Shown here one piece after another: positions 22,511 to 32,230 of a stretch of DNA of 64,000 nt. The position numbers and the translations under genes are program-made. The notes under the pieces are model-generated. The model was not told the origin of the DNA and made no database searches. It worked only from the letters and a program-made list of their open reading frames with translations. Source of the stretch: Parasponia andersonii (lineage: Eukaryota > Streptophyta > Magnoliopsida > Rosales > Cannabaceae); contig JXTB01000780.1 in the NCBI GenBank assembly GCA_002914805.1, positions 1-64,000 on the forward strand, read 5' to 3'. Within the stretch, counting starts at the first letter, position 1. The number at the start of each line of letters is the position of its first letter.

Positions 22511-23039
22511 TACACTCAATTCCCAAAATTAGAATTCGTTCTCCGTTTTATTTTCCATGTATGAAATTTAGGTGGCGGGTTATTAAAATGGGGAACTTTT
22601 TTCCGCTTCTTGAAATTAAAAATGGGGAGAAGACGAGACTATAATGGCTTTTTCTTGGAATTTGGCCACTAGTGCTAGGCATTCTAAACTTTATTTATAG
22701 AAGAACACTACTCCTTAAGAGCAAGCCGATGTTAACTTTAATCTTTTATCTTATACCATAGTCAAATAATGCTGACATTTCATTTTTCTTTTTTCTTCTT
22801 TTCATTGTTTCATATATTCCGTGAAGTTAGTTGGAACTAAATAGTTAGCTGACTTAGCAAATAAATTAATTTGATAAAGAAAAATAGCCTGCATTATTTA
22901 GAATAAATGAGTTATCCAACACCCCAGTCCCAAGTGAGAGAATACAAAAGGCAATGATCAATGAAAACCGGAAATTATATTTTTGTACCATAATTTGGGG
23001 AAAGAATACAATGACTGATTCTATCTCTACTACACAATT
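22511..23039. other. Convergent intergenic region
   Basis: This short AT-rich spacer lies between two convergent genes. It should hold the 3'UTR of the minus-strand gene at its right end. No other feature was recognised. Confidence 0.5.
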
Positions 23040-24679
23040 TCACAGGTCAATAGGTGAAGCATGGTGGATACAGATAAACCATTGGCCATCAATCCTCTCA
23101 AACACGTTTGTCACAAACTGTCCCCCCCAACTGCTACCTTTTGTCTTAACCAATTCCACGCAGGTAACATATCCCATATCCCTTCTAACTTGAACTTTAA
23201 CATCTTTTAGCTCAATAATTAGAGGAAATTCATAGTTTGCCCACACATACTCCCAACTAGTCATAACATCATCATAACCAGATATTCCCCTGGCACCTGG
23301 GTGCACACAACACACCTCGTTACCTTTTGCCCAAAGGGTTTGCATGGTGGCAAGATCGCCTATCCTGAATGCATTGTAAAATTGAGCATTTGCAGCCAAT
23401 ATAGAAGTTTTGCTATCCTCCTGGAGAAGTTTGAGGCTATCCCTTATTTTTGCTGCTTTGGCATAGTTCTCCTCTGCAATGGCAATATTTAGGTCCCGCT
23501 CTAAAGATTCAACATCAAATATGAGTTTCTCATCACTTGAGCTACTTTCTGAGTCCTCAGCCTTGACTTGACACGGTCTCAGCGAAAGAAGACGTGGAGT
23601 CTGAATCAAGGTTGCTGCACTGAAAAATATAGATTTAGAAGTGTTCAAAAGTGAAATGTTACCAAGTAAATTCAAGGATAAAATGCACAATGGCATTAAT
23701 GGCCAACGAGCATGAGGTTATGAGAACACACAACATCTTGTGATATGATAACAAAGCAAGTGTAGAATGACAGGCAGAAAAACTTACTGAAACTTCCAGT
23801 TCGCATGTTCAGATAACAATGCCTATTCAAAAGCTGGATCCTACACCACCTTTTAGAAGTTTCAGCAATTACGTAATTGGATGGCTTCGGAAAAGATGAC
23901 GAAAGTGGAACTATTTTCCTGAAACTCTTAATGCCTAAACATGGCATGGTAGTAAGCTCCATATGAGAGATATTTCCCTAAAGATAAAGGTCAAAGGAAT
24001 ACCAAATAAGCTCAAAACTTAAAAACGAAAAAATGACAAAGGTGTGCATGTGCTAGAAATGAGTATTCATCTTGCAAATCACTATTCAAATTTAGAAAAA
24101 CCAGCAACCCTATTAAAGAGAATTTATCCAACATGAAAAACTATACATTTAAGTTTTTAACTTGCAAATTAAAATCAACACGTGGAAGATAATCACCAAG
24201 ACTTTCCACATCATCATATGATTTTCAATGTCTTTATAAGTACAAAATCAAGTAAAGCTAGCACAAGCCTCGTAGTTATCCCAACTTGAACAACTAGACA
24301 ATGTTCAACTTAGAGGAACTCAACCCATAATCTTAAAACTTTAGCATTGTGATAAGCTTGTAATTGAACTGCGTTTATACAAATACTTCAATGGTAGTGG
24401 ATCATTTCCTCGACCATAAAGAGCTTCCATTTTCTAAAGAACAATCAGTAAGTAGAGGTACATAAAAAGGGGTTCTTTTGTTATTATTCCTTTAAGGACA
24501 CAAAAGGGTGTGTGTATATATGTATGTATGTATGTGTATATATATATACATGTATACGAAGAAGAGAATTAAGTTTTGAAGCTTTTTTATCGGTTATACG
24601 CACACTGAAAGAAAGTAAATTACACAAAACGAAAAGCATAACTCACATTGCAAAAGAAGCTAGATCCATGAAGCGCCAT
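23040..24679 (-). CDS. UVR-motif + NTF2/SnoaL-like protein, 265 aa, probably plastid-targeted
   Basis: On the minus strand the coding exons are 24679-24647, 23977-23788 and 23614-23040; phases 0 and 1 close cleanly. Exon 1 supplies only 11 residues (MALHGSSFFCN) before GTGAGT. Residues 1-95 are rich in Ser, Arg and hydrophobics and look like a chloroplast transit peptide. An acidic Ser stretch (95-103) follows. A UVR-type motif of about 35 residues comes next (about 110-142, VESLERDLNIAIAEENYAKA). The SnoaL/NTF2-like alpha+beta cone domain occupies about 143-262, with HPGARGISGYDDVMTSWEYV and ending WFICIHHASPID. The fold binds small hydrophobic ligands or acts in assembly in other proteins, and UVR motifs mediate protein contacts (as in Clp or Executer proteins). 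The function here is unknown. The first exon is short and could be mis-assigned, but the frame and splice sites agree. Confidence 0.85.
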
Positions 24680-24725
24680 GCTCAATGTCATGAACAGATC
24701 AGCTCAGATTTGCACAGGAAGAATT

Positions 24726-24750
24726 AGAATTAGGGTTAGGGTTTAGATTA
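24726..24750 (-). promoter_or_regulatory. Telo-box repeats upstream of the UVR/NTF2-like gene
   Basis: The minus strand reads AAACCCTAACCCTAATTC about 50-70 bases before the ATG at 24679. Interstitial telomere motifs of this form (AAACCCTA) are common in leaders and promoters of plant translation and plastid genes. The stretch is too short to be a telomere relic. Confidence 0.5.
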
Positions 24751-25149
24751 GGGCTTTAAGGAGTCAAGGTTTTGGGAATGGAAGGTCTCGAACAAGGAAA
24801 TGCTGTGCTTATCTTCCAACAGACCACGCGCGAGAAAAAAGCGGACACGGAGACTGATGGACTAAGGAGAAGCCAAATTTGGGCTGGGCTTAACTAGATT
24901 GTCCGATATGGGCTTGTCTTGCTTTGTGATCCAAAAATAAGGGTCACTTTGCTATTGTTGCGCTATGCTGTGAGTAAAAAACAACTGTGAGAAAAAAAAA
25001 AAAAAAAAGGTTTAAACATGCAGTAAATTTTATTTATAAAATCGTTGTGTTGTTTAAATAGGAAATGTACGAAGGAGACAGAGAATAACTTACTCGGGAA
25101 CTTTTGGATCACACACTACATATACAAAGAACAAAAATACAGAAAGACC
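24751..25149. other. Upstream spacer of the UVR/NTF2-like gene
   Basis: This contains the likely minus-strand promoter (24780-24900) and a poly-A tract near 24994-25008. No gene was recognised. Confidence 0.4.
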
Positions 25150-25760
25150 AGCTAAAGCACTAAGTAAAAGCCTCGAAGAGCAGAGAAGACCATTGGTACA
25201 AGAGCTTGTCTTATGGCATTTCTCCTGCTGTCAAATGGAGCTAGTTCCAAGCCCTCACTAATTATGTCACACCTTCGGACGGTTTCGACACAAGCTCTTA
25301 GTGTTTTTATCGATCCTATCTCCGCCTAGCCCCAGAAGTCAATTNNNNNCCCTTTTACTGCAATGTTCCAAAGGCACCCTCCATACTAGCTATTACTTCG
25401 ACTGAGTGATTGAGCGTAGTTCCAAAGGTCTTTTTCTAACGTAGCATGGGTTAGATAGATTTAGCATTGACTTATACAATGAAAAGAGACTCATTTCAAT
25501 TCCAAGATCTTGTCTCGCCTTTTTTTCCCACCAAAAAAGGGCAGCCCTACCTTGCCCTCACTCCGTCCACCTTTTAAGCCTATTGCAGAAAGTCTTATGC
25601 CCTGTTAGCATCTTCAGCTCCGCTCAACCTTTCTAACCAAGTATTATACTCGTTCATGTGAGGTCTAGTTACCGTTTTTACCCCATGAAGAGTACCGACG
25701 ACTTCCATAGGGCAAAGTGTCACTTAGTTCCCCAAGAATGCTTTCATATCCCTTCTCCCC
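25150..25760. other. Probable organelle-derived insert (NUMT or NUPT)
   Basis: The composition changes sharply from the flanks: balanced bases, few A/T runs, and phrases of the kind seen in plant mitochondrial intergenic DNA (for example CAGCCCTACCTTGCCCTCAC). No gene was identified within it. Five Ns sit at 25345-25349. Assignment rests on style and composition only. Confidence 0.4.
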
Positions 25761-26651
25761 ATGTAATATATAAGTTACTGGTAAATGAGGGATTGTATTT
25801 GTTTTAAAATGATACTTTAGACGGGTTTTTATCGTTGTAACATGATCAGTTTTAGAAAGCAACTATTTAAATTTTGTTTGAAATAGTAAACTATTTTTGA
25901 AATCTGTTAACCAAAAGCAGAAATTCATCGAATGTTTCTTCCTCCTCATTTTTTCTCTGCCCATTTTTGAAAGCTAAAAGCGCATTTAAAAGTAATCCAA
26001 AATGGGGCTAAGCAAGGTAGACACGAGGGATTTTGGACTGTGTTTCTAACACTTTTACATATAAAAAATAAAAAGATCTACAAACATACGGGCTTTTTTT
26101 ATTTTTTTTTTCAATTACTGTACGGTTTATAATAGGAAAATATCACTTTAAAAAATTAGAAAAATATCATTTTAAAAATATTTTTTAGTTGTTGGATTCT
26201 AAAAACCGGTTATTAGTTGCCAGTTATATACTAGTTATAAATATTTTTGATTACTAATTATCAGTACTTGAAAATTGGTTACCGGTTACTAGTTACCATT
26301 TTATAAAATGAAATTTTTCTAAATTATTTTTTTTAAAATAGCATTTTCTAATAAAAAAGGTACTAGATCTTAAAAAAATAGAACCCACTGTATTTTTCTA
26401 ATTTATTTTCTAAAAATATTGTACAAAGCTTAATTTTCACATTTGGACCTAACTAAGGAATAACTTAGAGATTTTTGGATCTAAATGACTTTTTTAGGCT
26501 ACTTATTAGTTATAAAATTTATAATCTTTTGTACAATATTTGATAACTACTAATCACATTATTTATAAATTGGTAATAATTTTCTCCATAAATAAGCAAA
26601 TAAATAACTGACATTTTTTCGAATGGCCTGATGTCAGTTATTTGTGCAGAT
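25761..26651. other. AT-rich DNA with inverted copy of the GTAACC-type repeat
   Basis: 26150-26310 contains AACCGGTTATTAGTTGCC and TTGGTTACCGGTTACTAGTT, the same motif family as 7780-9010 read on the opposite strand. No gene was recognised. Confidence 0.45.
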
Positions 26652-26660
26652 ATCCCCAAA

Positions 26661-27129
26661 GGAAAAAGTTTATAAATACCCGTTTTAAAAATAATATTTT
26701 CATAAATATTCGTTTTTTATTTTTATTAAATACCTTTTTTATACTCGTTTTTGGAGAAATGTAGACTACCATTATTTTATACATAAAATATATATCACAG
26801 TATATATTTTATTCATTAAATATATACCAAAGTCTACATTTCATGAATAGAATTTACATTAAAAATTGACACGCATTTTAAAATGTATACCATAGGTTAA
26901 ATTTATAATAAAAAATATAAACCGTTATAAACATTTATATTGTAAATATATATCGTTCATATTTTATACATAAAATATATACCTCATAGATAAAATTTAC
27001 ATTGTAAATATGGATTACTCGTATTTTACATATGAAACGTGGAACATAAAAGTTGGTACTTTTGAAAAAAAAGTTAAAACGAGTAGTTATGAAAATAATT
27101 TTAAAACTAACACTAGACATAAATTTCTC
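26661..27129. mobile_element. Mutator-like MITE, 469 bp, perfect 9-bp target duplication
   Basis: The element is bounded by ATCCCCAAA at 26652-26660 and 27130-27138, an exact 9-bp target duplication. The left end reads GGAAAAAGTTTATAAATACC. The right end, on the other strand, reads GAGAAATTTATGTCTAGTG. Further in, GTTTTAAAAATAATATTTTC pairs with GAAAATAATTTTAAAAC. The interior repeats ATAAAATATATACC-type phrases and codes for nothing. The target size and GA-rich ends fit the Mutator superfamily. Confidence 0.75.
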
Positions 27130-27138
27130 ATCCCCAAA

Positions 27139-28967
27139 AGGAGGAGGGATTTCTGAGTCGTGGGCTTACATTTCGGCCATTCTAGAAGAAGTCTTTTCCC
27201 TTCAAGAAAAAGGCAAATTTTCTGTATCTTTGAAGAAAGACCAGTCCGTCACGGTCTTGGAATTAACTTCATTGGCAGACCCCAATCTTTATCTCAATAC
27301 CATAATGGTTCCAAAACATTTTAATCATATCACAAAGCTACATTTCTTAGCTACGAGTTTGGACATTTTCAATTTCTATTGTCAACGACAATAATCAATC
27401 CCGAAACTTCTTTCTTTTTTTCTTTTTTTTTTTTTTTCTCTCTCTCTTTTCTTTTTTCTTTGGTTTTGGGTGACATTTGCTTAGCATATTCACCATAGGA
27501 TTCTAAATATCTATTCTATTTGTAAGATAGTAATTTTTGTCAGAAGAGGGTTTGAAATTTGAATTCTTGATACAAAGTTGATGTTTTTGAAATAAAATAT
27601 ATCTCTCTCTTTCTTTTTGTTTTGAAATTTAAACAATGTACATATGTGCTAGTTTTTTGTCAAACAAGTTGCTAACTGAAGTGGAACAGATTTTGTGGTG
27701 GGCCTTCTTAATCATATGTATGGATTTTTAAATTTTGGTGTGCTATAGAGTCAAACTTTTTATATTTTGACCAAGTAGTTGGGTGTCATGGGCAGCATGT
27801 TGATCAACATATAATCACTAATCTAATGGATGCTTATTGGAGAAAAAAGCTAACTGTCAATAGAGCATGTAAGGATAAGTTATTTAGCTCCTTTTTTCGG
27901 AGGTTGGTAGGTCATAATGTTAAATTTCGGCTTTATTTCAAATTTTATTAAAGTTTTTTGATTTGTCAATTATCATGCGTGCATCCTATAGTTTATGATT
28001 TATCCCTTGTGTAAATTTTGTCTTATGCTGCACAAGTAAACATTGTCCAAATATCTCTCCTTTCAAGATTAACGTGGGAAATACAACCACATCATCTTGA
28101 GACCTAATGTTCTTATTGAGAATGAAAAATTGTGATAACTGAGAAGTTGTACACTTTTGCATTTTTCTTAAATGCATAAATTATGAAGAGGTTATATTTT
28201 AAAAAAAATTAAAAACCGAAGCAATATTCAAGTCAAAAATATGTGAAGCGACATTTCTGTGGTATCAGATTGACCAGTCATTACACAACACACACACACA
28301 CACATAATTATATATAAAGACTAGACACTCTAGCTACCACCATGTTCTATGGTTCTGTATGTAGCGGAATTTCTCTATGTGGTCCTACTGATGTCGCACT
28401 GATTCTTGGTTGCTTGAAAGCTTGGTGCCATTCATAAAAAACAAGCCGATGAAACAAAATGAGGTGAATATTTGAAGAATTCTTAGTGCATGGGCCTATT
28501 AATTCGGTAGAAATAGCTTTCCACACGTCGTGGACTTTTTTCTTGAGGGGGGGGATTGCAAGACAAGTGATGCAGCATGCATGATATAAGAAATTTTTAA
28601 AGATCATTAACTATTTGTTTCTCTTGCATTAAATTGTATTGCACTTTGTGTCGCAATTTCATAGAGTTTATTTTATTTCAAACGTAACAACAAGAATTAT
28701 CGAAAAGAGAAATGCTAAGGATTATAACAAATTATATGGAAAAAATAATTTGAATGATGTGTGTAGCATTATTTTGGAGGCTTTTCTAATGGAAACTTGT
28801 TATTACGTTACATTAAAATAATTACGTAAGCGCGCGTTAATGAGATAAATAAAGGAAAGTATATATTGCTTAATCTTCACGAAGATAGAAGAATGAAATT
28901 CATCTATATATGTGTCCGAAAGTTGTTGGTTGACCAGGGAGCGAAACCAAAAATGTAATCCAGAGGA
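27139..28967. other. Gene-free AT-rich DNA
   Basis: A stretch open in one frame at 27053-27394 has no recognisable domain and begins inside the MITE, so I do not call it a gene. A short (AC)n lies near 28287-28303. Nothing else was recognised. Confidence 0.45.
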
Positions 28968-29138
28968 AATAAAAATCAAAAGTTTTTCAATCGTAGAAAT
29001 GACCAAACTCAAAACTTGATGGACATACTTAAAATTTTACAAATTCAACAAGGCAAAGACTAATTTTAGAGAAGGCAAAAACTAGTTTTGAAAATAAGTG
29101 GGAATAGTTAGGGCGAGCGTGGTGTGCCAACTTGATGA
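28968..29138 (+). repeat. Left arm of an inverted repeat
   Basis: This arm matches, inverted, the DNA at 29803-29845 plus 30976-31108. Shared phrases include GAAATGACCAAACTCAAAAC, GGCAAAAACTAGTTTTGAAA and GTGGTGTGCCAACTTGAT. In the two arms the last phrase lies at opposite ends, so the arms are rearranged copies of the same repeat. The family is unknown. Confidence 0.6.
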
Positions 29139-29802
29139 CCATTACTCATCATTTTTGACCTAAACAACTTCATCATATTTTTAAAACTTTCCTTAATCAA
29201 CTTTAATTATTAGGAAGTAAACTTTCCTTGAATAAAACAACTAATTATTAAAATTTTAAAATATTTGTCTTAAACTATGGACCTGTTTGTCATGATTTTT
29301 AGAATATATTTTTTAGTTTCTGAGCTGAAATATGAGAAGAGTTTCTGGGTTATGTAAACTCTTCTAGAGTAAGCCAAACTCATGTGACTTTTTTAAGGAG
29401 AGTTTCAAAGAAAATATAGATTTTTTTAATGAAAAATTATATTTCATATTTAGCTTTATTTTAATAAATGACAAAATCAAAATTTCAAATATATCATTCA
29501 AACAGTATACTAAAAGTTATGACTTTAACTTCTTTTATTCTACTATATAAAAATATAAGTAAAAGTTATCCCATACAGACTCGTACATAATTTGATTTTT
29601 TTTCCTCTAAAGATTTTGATGAATTTTCAATTTTCATATTTCATATAGGTTACATCATGTCTGAAAATAAAATAAGTTTTTAACCTTGTTGAATGAAACC
29701 AACCACCACTATAGCAATATATTGTCCAGGGTGTCAGAGGTGGAGCCACGTAGGCCTTAGAGGAGACATAAATTCTATTTTCTTGTAATTAAACAGCAAG
29801 TA

Positions 29803-31108
29803 AATTATTTTCAAAACTAGTTTTTGCTTTCTCTAAAGTTAGTCTTGTTGGAAAAATGGGTTAAGGAAACAATTTGGGCTTGGTTTGGGCTTGGAAGCCC
29901 AAGTGGATTTTAAAGATTAAATTTGTTATAAAACCCATTTTCATGGACCATTTTGACGCTAAAAATTGAGTGGGATCCACAACTTGTTGATGAAAGATCT
30001 TAGTGAATTCTTGTTCTCCTCTGCGAGGACATCGATTTCGTATATTCACACGCTCAAAATGGTACACGGATGAATGAGAAATTATTGCTCAAAAGTGCAC
30101 CATTGAAATGGAAAATGAAAGGAAAATATTATAATCCCACATTGGTGGGAAATGCATGGTGCAAGTGGTTTATATAGAACCTTGTTTTGTGATGGTGGTA
30201 AGAATAACAACCACAGATGCTCTCTCAGGCGCGCGCAGGGAGGGGTGCAAATCTTCGGGGTTGGGCCTGAATTTGTATGGGCTCGTGTGTACCCGCACCT
30301 GCGGACACGAATGTCGGGCCGAAACTTGGACCAGTAAGCCCAACCTTTTGTTGTGGCCTAATATTTTTTTTTTTCTTTCCATTATGAACCAGAATGAACT
30401 GAACGTTTTGGATGTTATTACACAGTTTAATGAAACGTTAGTAACAGAAACCTTTCTAGTTTCTGGAAAACGTTTTGAGATTAATGGAAAATTTTTCTGG
30501 TTTTGCTACCAAGTCCCTCCTTGGAGACTATAAAAGGTGAGCTTTCCATCCTCATTCCACACACCAAAACAAAGAAACAGAAGCCTTCTTCTCTTTACTA
30601 TTCTCTCTCAAGTGTTCTTGAGTTCCTCAGTTTTTTTTTAGCTAGAGCTTTTCGAGTGTCTAGAAATTTTGAGTTCAAAGCAATCCAGTTCGTAGAGTGG
30701 AGGTGTTGGTGCTTCACCTGCTGCTCTTCGTCGTTGTATCCTGGGAGACTGACGCTTGCAAAATCCTCAAGCATTCTGGTGGAGGGAGCGAATCAGTTTT
30801 AAGGACTCTGTGTGGAACACAGCCCTCGACGGTTAACAATCCTTTGTTCTGAAGTACAACTGAAATTCTACTCAAAGTTGGAGCATAATATTTTGGTAAC
30901 ATTATTTATTGAAAAAATTTATTATAAACGTTTGTAACCTTATATATTGCATGTTACAACTAGTCTGACAAGTCTTTACCTTATTGAACTTGGAAAATTT
31001 TAATTATGTCTATCAAGTTTTGAGTTAGGTCATTTCTATAATTGAAATACTTTTGATTTTTGTTCCCTTTAGATCAAGTTGGCACACCATGCTCGTCCTA
31101 TATATTCC
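29803..31108 (-). repeat. Right arm of the inverted repeat, split by a solo LTR
   Basis: This is the inverted partner of 28968-29138. Its sequence is continuous if the solo LTR at 29846-30970 is taken out. On the outer side it ends in the complement of GTGGTGTGCCAACTTGAT near 31075-31103. Confidence 0.6.
29846..30970 (+). mobile_element. Solo LTR, 1125 bp, probably Ty1/copia
   Basis: The LTR starts TGTTGG, ends TGACA, and is bounded by AGTCT at 29841-29845 and 30971-30975, a 5-bp target duplication. The interrupted repeat confirms both borders. A TATA-like CTATAAAAGG at about 30530 suggests a transcription start. No internal region or second LTR remains, so it arose by LTR-LTR recombination. 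The copia assignment is tentative. Confidence 0.7.
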
Positions 31109-32040
31109 GAAGCATTTGAAGTAGAGTCTTAGTCTTCTAGCATCAGCCAGTAGCCTCTCCTCCTTTTCATCGATATTTTCTTTCAACAAAGAGTGCCAGT
31201 GCAGCTCTTTATGGAGGCTGGAGAGAAAGCCTTTCCTTCCTCTTGCTGGCCTCTCCTCTCCATCTTGTTCCTCCTTTACCATATTGTTTCTTTTTTTTTT
31301 TTTTTTTTTAGCTTTTTAACAATCTCAGATCTAAATTTGGATATAATACCATTTTTTTGGATGGATTTGAAGTTTATTCACTTGATCTTAAATTAAAGAA
31401 CTTTAAATTAAAGATCTTTCTTTGATCTAGATTTATTAGTGGACGTATTTTTTTCCCTTCTGGCATGAACTCTAAATTGGTGTCGATACTATAGAATTTA
31501 GTCTGCCAAAAATACAATAAGAACAAGTGGTGAGAACTACAATTTGTTGGTCCTTGTTATTTATTTCTGTACGAGAAATATAATAACTCATATGTTTTAT
31601 TTTTTGTTAGCACTTACTTTGAGTCAAGAGGAGGCCGTTTTTATTATATATTAAAAAAAAAATGAGTAGTCTTATTTGTGCGTACAATGATTCAAATTGA
31701 GACCAAAATGAAAGATTTTCATACAATACGGCATAAAATTGTAATGTAATTTAGATTCTTTTGCCTATTTCACTAAGCTATATAGTTTGATTCAAATTAG
31801 TGACTCTGAGTAATAGTACAGCAATCTATTTAGTAGTCCCTTTTATATTTATCAATCTCACTGCACTGCTTGGTATATTGATTTTATGATTCAATTCTGC
31901 TTTTTAATACTAAAAGAATTGTAAAAAAATCCACGTGATAATGAATGAAACTAGAGAGTGAAAAAACAGCATTTCGCCTTCTTCTTATACCATTCTTCCT
32001 GTGTATGTGCTTATTAATTTATTAAGATGGGAATTATATA
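31109..32040. other. Gene-free DNA
   Basis: 31110-31280 is pyrimidine-rich with a long T tract at about 31290-31309. No coding or RNA gene was recognised. Confidence 0.45.
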
Positions 32041-32066
32041 TTATTCATTGATTCATAATTGGTTGG

Positions 32067-32230
32067 GAAGCACGTGGGGAAAAGGTGGTGATCACGTGGA
32101 AGAAGGCGTCGGGGCCGTTTATTGTCTGGTCAGGTTCGGTTAAAAGAATAAGCGAATAAAGCGCCGCCTTAACGAGGAGGACGGGTCGGTTCCGTCGGCT
32201 ATATCTAAATAACCACCTTTGACCCTTGAC
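32067..32230. promoter_or_regulatory. Orphan G-box/W-box island
   Basis: CACGTG occurs twice (about 32071-32076 and 32094-32099), then a GC-rich stretch, CTATATCTAAATAAC, and TTGACCCTTGAC-type W-box cores near 32219-32229. It looks like a stress-type promoter or open chromatin, yet no credible ORF lies within several kb on either side. It may drive a non-coding RNA or be a promoter relic. Confidence 0.3.

Noticed and set aside
27053-27394. Plus-strand ORF of 113 codons
   Set aside because: It begins inside the Mutator-like MITE and has no recognisable domain.
29730-29765. hAT-like end GAGGTGGAGCCACGTAGG
   Set aside because: A single end without partner or target duplication is too weak to call an element.
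31183-31206. Possible microRNA hairpin AAAGAG...CTCTTT
   Set aside because: The stem is only six bases and no known plant miRNA sequence matches.
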